A stretch of DNA of 64,000 nt from Trebouxia sp. TZW2008 (GCA_002118135.1 BDIU01000182.1:62001-126000); one strand, 5' to 3'; positions 40,901 to 52,368 are shown, counted from the first letter of the stretch. Notes: generated by a model not told the origin, from the letters alone. Numbers and translations are program-made.

Positions 40901-43900
40901 GCTTCTCTAGTGGAGCTGCTGTCATACAGCTTGGTGACCCCCAACATGACTAGCATGATTAATAGTCCACTGCATTCAAGGGGCAGAATGTGCATGCAGA
41001 CTGAGAGCACGGTGATATAAATCCCTTTTGACACCATCAACACTTGCCCATCAGACTTGCCTCACCCCTGTTGATGCTTTCAACAGGCATCCACATCACT
41101 CACACCACACGCATGCAGGACGTCATACAGGATTCACAGCAGCAAGTGGACAGCCTCAAAAGTTGGGTGGACAGCATGCTGCATCATCTATAGTGAGGAC
41201 GTCGACACTGAATGGATACAGGGTCGTCATACAAGATTTGCAGCAGCAAATGGACAGAACAGCATCTGAATGGGGCCGAGGCAAGCATCTCAAACTTGAG
41301 TTGACGTTCATGACATTGACATTGAAACATGGATGCAGGATGTCATACAGGATCTGCGGCAGCAAGTAGACAGCCTAAAGAGTCAAGTGGGCAGCATGCT
41401 GGATGAAGCTGAGGCAAAGGACCGGCAGGTCAGCTCTATCAAGCAGCAGCTGGACATCCGGGATCGCCGTATCAAGGATCTGTCCAAAGAGCTGCAGGTG
41501 AGCAACCTTCAAATCCTTCCATATACATACATGTGTACATGGATCAATACATATATGTGACTGGTAATCTCCGTCAAGCAGAAGCCAGCATCTGAGAGCG
41601 GCATATCACAGGCCTGCCCAAGCAGCCCCTCCCGCAGGTGGGGAATGCCCTCATTTGACACACATACACACATTTGTATGCAGGTACATATACATAAGCA
41701 TTCCTGCACAAGTGTCCTTCCAGGATCTGCAGAAGTGAAGCGTTTATAGGTAGAGCATCTTGAGAAGGCGCGCCCTATGTACAAGAGCTTGTTCCTTGCC
41801 TGTCATTCAGCACATATGGTTTGAGCATGCACAGACATCAGCTTCCTGTGATGAAAACTGTGTAATGATGAATTTGTATGCTGATGATGGCATAAGATAT
41901 GATGGCATAAGATATGGCAAGAAAGGCTATGAGTGTGATGTGCATGAAATGAATGATACATATTGCTGCTGGTTCAGGAGGCTGAAGGGTCGTTGGCCGA
42001 TGTGACTAGTGAACTGAAGGCTAAAATTGTCCTCCTGAAAGAACGGGAAGAGCAGCTTGCTAACAAGGACGCTGAGCTGGCGGCACTGGATGCTGCGCGG
42101 CAGTCACAGCAGAAGCTGCAGCGGACGGGTAGTGCTTCGAGCACAAGTCACAGGTCAGTGCAGTCGTGCTGCGACCAGCCTCACTTTCATCATCATGCAC
42201 TTCATGAATTATACATCATGAAGTCATGTACGTGAGCCTTGGCATTGCAGATGCATCTGTGCTGTCATGTTCTGATGTGCATCTGCCTGCCATGCCAGAT
42301 GCATTTTTGCCATTATGTTGCAATTGTGATTGGGTCTCAATCGTTGTGTGCCTGTTTGACAGTGAACAAGCTAATCACTTCACAGAATAAAAAGGCTTGG
42401 CATGGTTCCAGCAGTGCATTGTGGTTTTGCTGTTGCTCTATAGTTGCCTTTGATGGTCTGACATTGGTGCATATTGTTCCAGCACTCAGAGGCGTTTGAG
42501 GAGTGTAGCACAAGGCGTGCTTTGGTTCACAGTGTGACATTTCTGTTGATGCATTGCAGCACTCAAAGGGAGGCCTTTGAGGAGTGTAGTGCAAGGAGTA
42601 CAGCCAGCAGTGACTCACATCCCCTCAGTCCTGCTAGCTCAAGCCCTAGTGTTGAGACCCCCACAGACCCCAACCACCCCACCCTTGACCCCCTTCAGCA
42701 TCGCACACACGCTCAGTCCTCTGGCCACACCCACCAGCTTCATACGCACTCACATCTGGGTCCAAAGGACCCTACTGCTGGCGCCAGTCACTCACATCGC
42801 ACGGACGTGCTGAGCGAAAATGGCGGGAAAGCACTATTTGCTGAGAGAGGACGCGTTGGCACTGTCAGTATCAGCGGCCATTCACATGATGATAGGAGCT
42901 CCGACAGGGGTTCTGACAAGAGTGGGCCCACAGGTGCTACTCATGTCTTTCTATCTAGTCTTTACTGAACCTGCTGAACTTGCTGAACTGAACTTACTGA
43001 ACTCTATCACAAATTGTACAAATCCTTTGTTTCCCCCAGCACATGCTGAACTAAACTTGTTAAACTGAACTTACTGAACTTTATCACAGATTGTACAAAT
43101 GCTTTGTTTCCCCCAGCATTGCTGCTGCTACAACGCTTTCAAGAAAGCCCCAGGTCTTTCTGGACAGTCTGGCTGCCTGACTCTAGGGCTTTTTGGCTGG
43201 TGTGCTCATACATGGAGCCTGTATCATGCTGCAGACTTTATAGTAGCAGAGCATGTCAGACACAGCCTGGCTGCAGGGGCATATTGAGTTTTACACTGAA
43301 CTTCCTCGACCTGTATACAGTCCAACATACACGGCCAAATAACACGCACATAGTTTGTCAGATCACAAGCTCTCCTCTCTTTCAGGTGGCTTGAGGGCAA
43401 CTGGTGTTGTTGGGAGCTCTGGTACAGATTCAGCTGGCAGTAACGCTCAAGGGAGGGCAGTAAGCCGTGCAGGCATACAGCCCCAGCAAGTGCCCTCAGC
43501 CCCTGGCACGAGTGGCCATGGCAAATCTGACCCTGTAGCTGCTGCCAAAGGTGCTGCAGCAGCTGCCTTGCGGCCTTCCAAACATGGCAATGGCAGGGGT
43601 CAAAGCAGCGGCATGGCGTCAGCTTCAGGCACAATGTACAATGCAGCAAAGCCCAATGCCCCAGGGCATCCCCAAGCAAGCCTAGGGCATCCCCAGATAG
43701 TGTCGACATCACATGCCACCCTGCCCAATGGGCTTGCTGTCAAACCCAATCTACAGCAGCAGCATGTCAGACAGGGGAGTGCGCGTGCTCTCAATGGCAA
43801 TGCTGCAGCGTTTGTACCATCATCAATCTCAAATGCCATGCCAAGCCTTGGCAGCAGTCACTCACTGGCATCCACCAGCAGTGGCTTGTTGAATGGTCAT

Positions 43901-44441
43901 GCTGTGCATAACAGCCATACGTCATACCGCAACGCTGCAGCCGGAGTCAGCAGTGCTGGATCTCTTGCACCCCCCTCAACCCCCATGTCCCTACCCCTAG
44001 ACAAGGGCCCTTCAAGTCAGGGAAGCTTGTCACCCCGCCAGAGTGTCAGCTCCACCCTTCATATGCCTGACGGCACTGCGCCCAGCAGTCCAGGCGCTGC
44101 TGTGAGTAACGCTATGCCAAATGGAGACGCCAGCTTTGCGTCAAAGACTGGAAAGCAGGCACAGCAGCCTCAGTCAGTGCCTTTCACATCACCTGATGGT
44201 CTCAAGGTAGAATTCTGGGAGCAGAATCGCAGTGCCTATCACTGCTTTGCACAATGTGCGCATTTGCACAATCATAATGTTATGCATGTTTGTTAGCACG
44301 CCAATTTTGCTGCATTCCTTGCTTCTAAGAATCTGTGCTCTTCTAAATCTGCTGTTGTTGCTGCAGTCTCAGGGTCACACAGACAGCTCTGGCTTGGAAG
44401 GCTTTGCTCACATGGGTCTCATAGACGACCTGCTGGGGTAG
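31963..44441 (+). CDS. MATH-domain protein of the plant TRAF1/MUSE13-14 type
   Basis: Eighteen exons over 12.5 kb give 1155 aa: 31963-32152, 32237-32348, 32434-32522, 32666-32734, 33074-33203, 34666-34894, 35652-35768, 37921-38042, 38336-38492, 38755-38889, 39683-39810, 40060-40248, 40632-40827, 41339-41497, 41978-42153, 42560-42933, 43386-44206, 44367-44441. The MATH domain (residues about 70-200) includes GKFTWKIENFSEISKREL, WYILVYPQGCDVCNHLSLF, GWSHFAQFTIAVVNKDPKK and EHDWGWKKFMELSKV. YRRELVRVYLTNVEGICRRF and FFNEKEVTSTLVMDALFSG follow, as in Arabidopsis TRAF1a/b. Those proteins scaffold SCF ubiquitin ligases controlling NLR turnover and autophagy. Next are Lys/Glu-rich coiled coils, a Ser/His-rich tail and a final FAHMGLIDDLL box equivalent to the plant EFPHLDIINDLL. 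Introns contain many duplicated exon ends. Confidence 0.93.
32898..32941. repeat. Perfect 19-bp inverted repeat (hairpin) in TRAF1-like intron 4
   Basis: TGGCGGCACTCTGCCATCA (32898-32916) is followed by the 6-base loop GAGTGA and by its exact complement (32923-32941). There are no mismatches, although the surrounding intron is unconstrained sequence. It could be a small-RNA precursor, a foldback transposon remnant or a recent inverted duplication. Confidence 0.9.
33450..33480. repeat. (AGC)n microsatellite in TRAF1-like intron 5
   Basis: About ten AGC/GGC triplets run in a row inside the 1.46-kb intron between exons 5 and 6. Confidence 0.8.
34390..34665 (+). repeat. Copies of exon 6 acceptor side upstream of exon 6
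   Basis: The exon 6 start (tttgcag|ggataggccaagtctgcc..., acceptor end 34665) has an older copy at 34481-34545 with its own tttgcag (end 34488). A third, more decayed copy near 34397-34445 keeps gtctgcc, ttggaccctca and gtgacttggtg. Spacings are about 177 and 103 bases. Confidence 0.7.
34777..35365 (+). repeat. Four-copy 155-bp ladder of exon 6 end plus donor
   Basis: The real exon 6 end (donor at 34895) is followed by three copies whose exon/intron junctions fall at 35050, 35205 and 35360, exactly 155 bases apart. Each copy re-encodes ESLMRIK...KALVQHK and ends at a donor-like site, followed by tgtgcatgcttgcccttacag, a pseudo-acceptor. Copy 2 carries an in-frame stop (agctaaaaagc). Copy 3 has lost its GT (caagttcag). 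Copy 4 keeps a GT. 155 is 2 modulo 3, so including a copy would shift the frame. Confidence 0.9.
36040..37720 (+). repeat. Satellite of seven ~240-bp units in TRAF1-like intron 7
   Basis: Anchoring on the (a)gactcagc(a/c)gctcag phrase, units start near 36079, 36298, 36551, 36804, 37045, 37279 and 37518, spacings 219-253. Units 3 and 4 are nearly identical over about 250 bases; the outer ones are more diverged. Each unit includes catctgctcagtagaatgca, gctgctgagtcatctgcaac and a cctctgct(g/a)(a/t)tgtcag segment. No ORF spans the units. Confidence 0.85.
41109..41345 (+). repeat. Copies of exon 14 acceptor side in TRAF1-like intron 13
   Basis: The exon 14 start (atgcag|gatgtcatacaggatctg, acceptor end 41338) is preceded by two copies: atgcag|gacgtcatacaggattca (acceptor end 41118) and atacaggg|tcgtcatacaagatttg (near 41221). 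Both continue with agcagcaa(g/a)tggacag. Spacings are about 103 and 117 bases. Confidence 0.8.
42474..42570 (+). repeat. Copy of exon 16 acceptor side, 77 bases upstream
   Basis: Exon 16 begins cag|cactcaaagggaggcctttg with acceptor end 42559. The sequence ccag|cactcagaggcgtttgagga has its acceptor end at 42482, 77 bases earlier. Both keep gaggagtgtag(c/t). Confidence 0.8.
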
Positions 44442-44794
44442 TCAGTCGTTGCTTCTGATTCAGCTTGCAAGTTTGTTCCACTTGTGTACAGTATGGCATG
44501 GCACAACGTTGGCAATCCTACATGATGCCTCATCTGGTTGCATTCTGCTATCAGCAATCCATTGGTGCTGTTTGTAGCACTGTAGATTTTCATGACCTCT
44601 ATTGCGTACATCCTTAAACTATATGATGCTCCTTTCGATGTCTGTTGTCTACTGCATATCATTGGTTGCACATTGCGTTCATATGACGACTCAGAAGAAG
44701 TTGTCTCCAACAACCTGAGCACCTAGCGATAGTTATGCTGTCGCAACCGAATTCTGTCAGCGGTATCATGGCAAGCAGGTCCTTGTTCAACGTG
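44442..44794. other. Convergent intergenic region
   Basis: This is a 353-bp space between two stops on opposite strands, holding both 3' UTRs. No coding or repeat signal was seen. Confidence 0.4.
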
Positions 44795-47700
44795 TCACAA
44801 CATCGCTACTTGTTGCTCCCAATGCTGCACTGCAATGTCTATATTGTCAAGAGCATAGCCAGCTGTTACTGGAGCCAGGCCTTTCAGCGATTCAAACGTA
44901 GGCTTCACCACATAAGTCAAAAATGCAAGTTGACTTTTGGGCACCTCAACTTTCTCCCGGTCACACAGAGCTGACACTGGCATGCCCCTCTTCCTTTCTG
45001 CATCCCCCTGAAGCCACATGTCAGGGTCACAAAGCTGTACAATGCATTGTGTGCAGCAAATATGACTACACTGCAGCCCTTCAGCAGGCTACCAAAGCAA
45101 AGATGTACTGAGTTGACTGTTTGCTGGGGCTGCTTCACTCCTTGACATGTATGAAAATCCAGAGGAGCAAAGACCCAAGACACAAAAGCTGACAGCTAAC
45201 TCTGCGCAGATCACAGCATACCCGTAAGTCATTGCATTCTCGCAAACATGCACAATGGGCTGCCTGAAAGGCATGCATCTGAGGCTGACCTGGTTGAAGA
45301 ATTCAGTGACCACTCTTTGCGTCCATTGAAGCGCAAGCGGCAGAGGCTTTGCAGGGTTGGCAATGTCTGCACAGTGAACGCACATGCGTAACGCCAGATT
45401 GCGCTGATCTGCACCCCAACTCTCAATGTCTGGCCCTAGCAACTTCAAGTTGGCGTTGAAGGCCTGCACACAACAACCAATTGAGCATGACGTCAAGCTA
45501 CAGTTGCATTGCCTGTGAGCAACCTGGTGCACAGACTAATGCACAGCCCAATGCATGCATGCTGACTGTGAGGGTGTGATAGCCTTCTGCAGCACCAGCT
45601 ACGCATGCTCAACAGCATTACAGAGCTGCTGTGCAACATTTGGTGCTTGATACAGGTGCTTTATACAGGTACCTTATTCAGCACAGTTGGACTTGATTGC
45701 CTAAACCTGTGCATGCTAAATCTCTTGCAAACGGAAGAGATTTAGACTTGATGGCTCCTAAAAGATGACCTACGCGTGTGGGCAGCAATGTTGCTGCGTG
45801 TAAAGAGCTGAGTACTCTGGGTGACCAAGCTAAGGAGATTACCCGCAGCTCAAGCTGTTGTCCAAAACACAATGGGCTTTTGTTGAACATGTTAACTGAC
45901 CGTGATGTCAGTCACATGAGCGCTTGTGCTGTGAATATATCAAGCAGATGTAGCTGAACAGCAGACGCTGGTCAGCTGCAGCAAAAGAACACACTGCGCA
46001 AGGTGGTGTCCAGCAGATGTACTTGACCTGCGAGAGATCTGACATCTTCAGTCTGGTGCCAAATATGCCGTCCAAAGTTGTCAGCAAACCTTTATCTGGT
46101 CATCTGTGGCAGGTCTTTGATGGTCCTTGCTGCAATTCCAACAACACAGACATGTAGTGGGCATGCAAGCAATGCAGAAGCAGATGTTGAATCACCTGCA
46201 ACAGGTCTGAGTGACCAGCCATGTCTGTGGCAAGCACAATCTGAATGACAGTGCGCCTGAGGAAGCGATACTGGTCTGGGGTCAGGTGCTCCCAGAGATC
46301 ATTGCCAGGCCGCCGCAGGATCTTAAACGCAGTCGCTAGATGCATGTTCTCATTGACGCTGACATCGTTGTAGACCATTGCTGTCTCATTCCTGGTGTTG
46401 ATCAGGAAGTCATTGGACACACCTGGAGACAGTCATGCAAAGCTTGCGGGACACGGTGTCATATGCGCATGCAGTCACTATGCAAGCTGCATGGCTGGAT
46501 CAAAGCATGGAGACAGCACAATGCATTGGTTCTTAGTGGCCCTAATGCCAAACGTGCTACTCTCTGCTGGAACGCGCAGCCTCGCAAGCATGACTGACGC
46601 GCTTTTGGCACAGCTGTGCAAGAGTCAGAGTCTGTGTTCAACCCTGGAGGAGCTACTGCTGAGAAGTCAACATGTAATGTATAGAAAGTTGCACCTGGAT
46701 GACCAACATCATGAATGCAGGTGGCAAAGATCATGGCTGCCATCTCTAGGTCTGTCAGCTTCTGTGCAAAGTGGTCATTTGCCAGAAAGCAACCCAGCGT
46801 CTGTGTCACATCTGCTGCATGAATGTTGTTGTGGTAAGGGTTGTTGTTGTACGCCCTCTCAATGTCCTGTGCAACAACGCAAGCAACTGACTGGCTGTTT
46901 GCATGAGTGGGTTTTCCTGAATGCAAAGGTCACAGCCTTCATATACAAGCAGCAGGCAGGCCTTGTATTCCAGCTGCTCTATGAATGGCAGCACTGCACA
47001 TCAACACTCTGGATGAAGTACAGTATATCAGACTGCATGATGCAAGCCATGCTGAGAATTGGTTGATGACTGTACCCGGACAAACCGCTGCAAGCGATCA
47101 AAAGGGATCTTGAGCTTCTCCAACAAATCATGCCGCGAGAAAAGAGCCAAGGTGACAGTCTCCAAGGGTGACCCTTTCGACAAGTTTGCAACTTGAAACA
47201 CATCAAACCTGTTCCAGACATCTATCTGCATCACACAGACACGATTGTACGGAGAAGCATGAGACCTGGGCCAGCATGGTACACTTAAGTGTGTGGTGTA
47301 TCGACGTGGAAATGCAACTGCATTTTCAACAGCGCTGCACGTTGCTTCACTTGCTGTGCTATCTGCTCTGCATGACACACAAGCAGGGCTTCTTGGCTGA
47401 TGTGCAGTCAGTGTTTGCACCAAAAGGCAATGTCATGTGTGCTGCAGCGCAAAGTCACTTGCCTGCAATATCTCCTCTGTCAGATGTGGTGTGGCCACAT
47501 CTAAGCTGCAGGTGCGCAGACTGCTTGTCTGCAAGCACAGAGCTTGGGGAGGTTGCAAGACGATGATGGCAAAGACCAGCAGCAGAGCCAGCGGGTGTCT
47601 GCCAGTGCGCAGCAGACCAAGAATGCTATAGGCAGGTATCATTACCCTTGGTGTGCTTCCAACCTTTCCGCCCCTGTCTGCCTGCAGGCACCGGGACTTT

Positions 47701-48060
47701 GCCAGGCCTGCTTATATTGCATTCTGCTGTGATACTTTGCCAGATGTGGGAAACCTTACTGGATATGGCTTTCGCCGGGAATAGCTTTCCCTGTAGGACT
47801 TCAAGTACAAGCGAGCAGATTCGTCTAGATCTGCATCATCTACTGCATCAGCTTCGTCAACTTCCTCCAGCCAGGAGCATAGGTGGCTGATGGCGTACTG
47901 TTCACTTTCGTTGAGCTGATCGGCAACCTGAGTTGCACAGCAACGTCAGCAAAGACCGTGTTGCGTGTACACTCTGAGAAGTCATGCTGATTACCTGTAT
48001 CCTGTGTAAGACCTCGATCGAAGGAGCCAAGACCTCCCGGTGAAGGGGACTACCGTCCAT
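44795..48060 (-). CDS. Class I cyclic-nucleotide phosphodiesterase with membrane anchor
   Basis: Eight exons on the minus strand (48060-47995, 47927-47760, 47681-47463, 47225-47076, 46866-46695, 46422-46196, 45463-45290, 45007-44795) give 462 aa. Residues about 108-125 (HPLALLLVFAIIVLQ) form one hydrophobic segment before the catalytic domain. The HD-type PDEase domain shows NPYHNNIHAADVTQ, ATCIHDVGHPG, MVYNDVSVNEN, VIQIVLATDMAGHSDLL and MCVHCADIANPAKPLPLALQ, supplying the four metal ligands and the helix pair of class I PDEs that hydrolyse cAMP or cGMP. No GAF domain is present. Intron 3 has a textbook GC donor (TTGCAG|GCAAGT at 47462). The whole model stays in frame. Nucleotide specificity cannot be read from sequence by eye. 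Confidence 0.92.
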
Positions 48061-49246
48061 GTACGCTGCTCGACTTTGCACCCCTTGGCATCAGGCCTTT
48101 GACCTTTTCAATATGTCAACATCAACAAGCTTTAGCTACGCTCAGCGCATCAGCCACACGACCATGTTTGCTGCAAGCTTGCGTTCCCGATGTACTGCCG
48201 GTCATCTGGTGTATGAGAAAGTCAAAAGCTCGAGTCAAAGAAGTTCAAGACTTTGACCATGTCATCATGACGCATTCTTCTGCTTCTATCTGTAAGACCC
48301 TGGAGCAGGAGGGAATGTCAGTTCCTCAGCCTTGCATGCGTTTTGTCGAAGGCCATCACGCGGTCACTCCAGCAAAATGCCCCTGGTGGATGAAGCGCTG
48401 CCGGGATAAGCTCCTGGCATCATCGCTGACACCCTACTATTGACATCTTAACTCTAAACCCTAAATTGACATCAGTGCAGCGCATATAGCTGGCAGCACC
48501 TAGCTTTCGAAAGAACGATGCTGCTATGATGATCACGGTATAGCATGCATGTACCTCAACAATTGGCCATGAAGCGGAACTTAGACAGCCAGATCATTCG
48601 ATTCGAATGGCTGATCATGACTAGAATGCCATAATTATCAGCAGAGCAATCAGGTGCAATCAAAATCAGCATGACCTGTGCATCTTACAGCTGCATGCAG
48701 CGCTCATTAGTCAATACTGCAACGTGTGGCTTGAGATGAATCATAAAGGCAACTGGAATGTCTATTGGGGCGGCTGTACTGACAGTAAAGACCTAGCATG
48801 TCACACACCTTGTTGAACCAAGGCGCGTGACATGCTACCTATCATGCAACAGACTAAGCGAGTGCTATGCATGTATGGCTTCTTTTTGGTCCACAGCTGA
48901 TCAAGTAGTGTTGCAGGCAAGAATCATGTAGACCCCTGCACATATGCTAACATTGGAGCAACCGTTTGGCTGGCATCAATTTTCACAATCAAAAAGGCGG
49001 TGACAAGAATGATCTCCCAGCAATTAAGACTAGACTTGTGCTGACATCATGAGCATGCCAGGATGGCTGATCAGAGCAAGCCCATAAAATGTTGCGACTG
49101 TACGAGGAGGCAACCTTTGGTTAGAGGGCAACTTCTGTCAACTTGTAGCAGGCGGACTCACAACATGATGCACACTTTGGCTGTGACATGAGGCGGACAA
49201 CAGATGCTAAGCACTATAATGTACACGAAAGAAATGTCTCCATACA
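48061..49246. other. Intergenic region between the phosphodiesterase start and calcineurin B stop
   Basis: It should hold the phosphodiesterase promoter near 48061-48300. A + strand frame ending at 48443 (FVEGHHAVTPAKCPWWMKRC at its end) looks coding-like but has no start or splice support. A telobox-like aaaccctaaa lies at 48456-48465. Beyond that, nothing was recognised. Confidence 0.4.
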
Positions 49247-50066
49247 CTAGAATGCTGTACATAGCTTGTTTTCTGTATCAGCTGCATTCAGCAGTGATGT
49301 GAACTCTTGAAAGGACAGTCTGCCGTCACCATCTACGTCGTGCTGTAGAATAGTGCTCTCAACAATCTGTCCCAACTGTGAGTCTGACAGCGCTCGCCCC
49401 ATGAGGGTCTTCAGGGTATGCGACAGTTCCTCAGATGACACATACCCGTCGCCATCCAAATCATACATTCTGAAAGCAACTGCAGCACAGTACATGTCTG
49501 TGAGACAGCGTGTATGGCAAAACTGCAGCAGCACAAGCTGCAGGATGAAAAGTTGCCAGAGTTGCTGCTATGCAAAAACAGAACAAAGGAAAATAATGTC
49601 TGTGCTGCTGCGCTTCAAGAGGCAAATCTTTGTTCGCAAAAACTGTATATGGTAGGTAGCAGCTTGTGCAACTTACACATGCACTTGTCCTCGCTGGTGT
49701 ATAGCCGGCCAAATGACTCAACAGCTCTGATGAACTCCTCAAAATTCAAGCAGCCATCTTGATCAGCATCAAAGAGCTGAAAGATACGCATGATGAAAGG
49801 GTTGCCAGCCAGCTCAGGAACAGATTGAAAATCAGGCAGTGCTACTTTGCGCCCACCCTTTGCCAAGCGCACAAACCTGCATGCATTCTTCATTGTATGC
49901 ACACAGGCTGAATGCGCTGTCAAAGGCAAGTCAGGAGCTAGAGCATGCACATTGATTCATGCACAATGCTTGATGCTGCAAATGTTAGCAACCTGCGGTG
50001 CATCCTTTCCAGTTCCTTCTTGGTCAGGCCACCATCTGGTGTATCCCTTGCCATGGTGTTGCCCAT
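49247..50066 (-). CDS. Calcineurin B regulatory subunit
   Basis: Three exons on the minus strand (50066-49993, 49876-49677, 49479-49247) encode 168 aa, the length of calcineurin B. The protein starts MGNTMARD, so Gly2 is a myristoylation candidate as in animal and fungal CNB. SVPELAGNPFIMRIFQLFD matches the CNB-specific segment between EF1 and EF2. Three canonical calcium loops are visible: DADQDGCLNFEE, DLDGDGYVSSEE and DVDGDGRLSFQE. The first EF-hand (LAKGGRKVALPDF) lacks the acidic ligands and is probably inactive. With a catalytic A subunit it would form the calcium/calmodulin-activated phosphatase. Similarity runs to the end, unlike plant CBL proteins, which are longer. High confidence in the family; somewhat less in CNB versus CBL-like naming. 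Confidence 0.88.
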
Positions 50067-50671
50067 TGCACGGTCGTGCTACGGCAAACTTGGAGGAGAC
50101 GCTCGTAGCTTGAGTGTTGTATGAAGCACTCAAAACACGATGAAACGTTCAGCTGTGGTCTGAAGTGATCTGTGGCAGTCTGTGCGTGAGGGTCTTCGCA
50201 GCAAACGAAAGTCAAGCAGCTTGACAATGCAAACACAAGGCTGCCCTAGCCAGGTCAGTCTGCGCTCAGTAAACTATTATGCTGTCAGGACCAGAATTTG
50301 TAGACAACGGTCAACGCCACAGGAAGCTCGTAAAAATCCACTCGAAATCTGCAGCTCTGAGCAAACTGCACTGTGATCAGTTTCGTCTCCAAGACAAGCG
50401 GAATCAACCTGCAGGCCTGCTTTACGCAGCATTTGCATGTTAACAGCGAGTCCTGTGCGACGGGTTTGTGTTGAGCTTCTGCAGTCCACGCACAGTCGGC
50501 ACAAACCAAGCTATCGATTTTGTCACTCAGCACGTCCTGTGGCGGCAAGCACGAATGGGACAGGCACAACGCGGGTGACTTTGCAAGGCTATGTCTGAGC
50601 TGTGATGTGAGCTCAAATGTCTAACTTCCCGTCTGTGGGCGAGTGCCACGCAGCTTCACTGATCTTTACAG
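50067..50671. promoter_or_regulatory. Divergent upstream region of calcineurin B and the methyltransferase
   Basis: It holds both promoters and, somewhere, the missing first exon of the methyltransferase gene. Candidate ATGs near 50550 and 50617 do not give an in-phase junction to the exon at 50672 with an intron of normal size. Confidence 0.4.
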
Positions 50672-52111
50672 GCCTCTGTGTCTACCGCTTCAACCTGCCT
50701 GCTGAAAGGGGTACGCTTGACCTCAATTGCTCAGCAACAATGGAAGGAGTTTGCGAGGCAGGGTGACGTGGTCGTGGATGCCACTGCTGGAAATGGCCAT
50801 GACACACTCTGGCTGGTAGATGCTGTGGGAGCAAGTGGTCAAATCCATGCCTTTGACACAGAGGTGTGTTGCGCAAGGTGATCAGCAGCACAGTCAGCAC
50901 TTCGCATGCATGTTGCGCCAGGCCAATGTGTGCGCAGGAACAAGCATTGGCAAGCACTTTAATGAAGCTTGAAGACAAAGTAGAGGAACATAGGCGGCCA
51001 AAGATCTTCTATCATCATAGCTGTCACTCAAAGATGCAGGTAAGAGGGACCTGAATATGCTGCTGATTCATTTGGTACTCAGTTTTGCACGCGCATTGCT
51101 GGCGTGCAAATATGACTTGAATGCGATGTTGTCGTGTCAGAACTTGTGCTTCAATGTGCCTGCTTGTGCACGTATAGGACTCGTGTCTGGCATGCTAATA
51201 TGACTCAATTAAGATATTGACATGTCAGAAGTTGTGCCTCACAGTGCCAGCTTGTGTGCATACAGGATTTTGTTGATCAGCGCTCAGCCAGCCTGATCTG
51301 CTTCAACTTGGGCTACTTACCTTGTGCAGACGGCAAGGCTGAGACAGCTACAAAGCAGGACACCACAGTAGCAGCAGTCCGAGCTGCACTGCAAGTAGTC
51401 AGCAGCAGGGGTCTTGTCAGCATCTTGGCTTACATTGGACACCCAGGTGATACTCTGCATGCTGCACTGTGCTGGACTGCAAGCATCTATCGTTGAGCTG
51501 ATAGACTTTCTGCTCAAGTACGACACATCGGACTCTTTCGATGTGACTGTACCTCAAAAGCAGCTAGGACATGCCTGCGCAGCACTCTTCCAGCACCTCT
51601 CTGCCATGTCTGGTTACTTGCATGGCTGCTGCTGTTGCATGATCAGCTCAGCATGTGCACACATTTTGTGCATGGTCAAGAGATTGTCTTTGTAAGGCCT
51701 GTGGTGCCATCAAAGTTGCTGTTGAACGAAGAGTATTCAGGCAGAAGCAGAAGTGAAAATAGTGAATGCAAGCATTGCGCGCTGTTGCAAAGGCCTCAAG
51801 CTTGTTCAAGAGGTGTTGTCCTGGCACATAGGCAGTCAGTGCCATGCATCAATCATGGTCTCCATTGCTGCAGCTGTTTCCACCTTTTGATCTTATTGGC
51901 AGCGTTATTAACAAACTCAAGGTTCAACAAGTCGATGCTATCTTGCTGGCGGTTGTTGTCTACAGGAGGGCAGCAAGAGTATGAGGCAGTCAGGCAGCTG
52001 CTGCAAGAGCTTGATCCAAATGAATGGACAGTCAGCGAGTACAAACTAGTCAACCGGCCATCAGCTCCAGTGCTGCTGTCTGTAGCTTCCAAACAAAGCG
52101 CATCAGCGTAA
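50672..52111 (+). CDS. MnmM/YtqB-like class I SAM methyltransferase (rRNA_methylase family), N-terminus unresolved
   Basis: Four exons (50672-50863, 50938-51039, 51266-51446, 51966-52111) give 206 codons in frame. Motif I is GDVVVDATAGNGHDTLWL, followed by HAFDTE. FNLGYLPCADGKAETATKQ is the signature NLGYLPGGdk of the YtqB family. SRGLVSILAYIGHPGGQQEY and NRPSAPVLLSVASKQ complete the fold. Bacillus YtqB (MnmM) methylates the wobble uridine modification of tRNA, and plant homologues act in organelles, so an organellar tRNA role is likely. The first visible codon follows an acceptor (ctttacag), so a 5' exon, probably with a transit peptide, is missing from my model. A GTG at 50678 is an unlikely start in a nuclear gene. 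Confidence 0.82.
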
Positions 52112-52200
52112 CAGACAACATGCAAAAGGAGTCTGCAATGCTGTCTGTAGCCTCCAAGCAATGCGCATCAGCATGAGTAGCAACATGCAAAGGGTGTCTG
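52071..52200 (+). repeat. Tandem duplication of the methyltransferase 3' end including the stop
   Basis: tgctgtctgtagcttccaaa at about 52075 recurs at 52139 as tgctgtctgtagcctccaag, 64 bases later. Both copies encode LSVASKQ(S/C)ASA and then a stop (TAA in the gene, TGA in the copy). The copy lies entirely downstream of the used stop. Confidence 0.8.
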
Positions 52201-52368
52201 CACTGGTCACACAGTTGCAGCTGTCGGCTAGGTCCTATAGCTCAAACTTGGTCGAACACAGTTCCTGTCCTGAAGCACGTGCTCTGTTGTCATGCTCAGG
52301 CAAGTCAAGTGATCATGATTGATGTATATACAGCGTATCATGTACTGTAGATGCAAGCCATCATTAAT

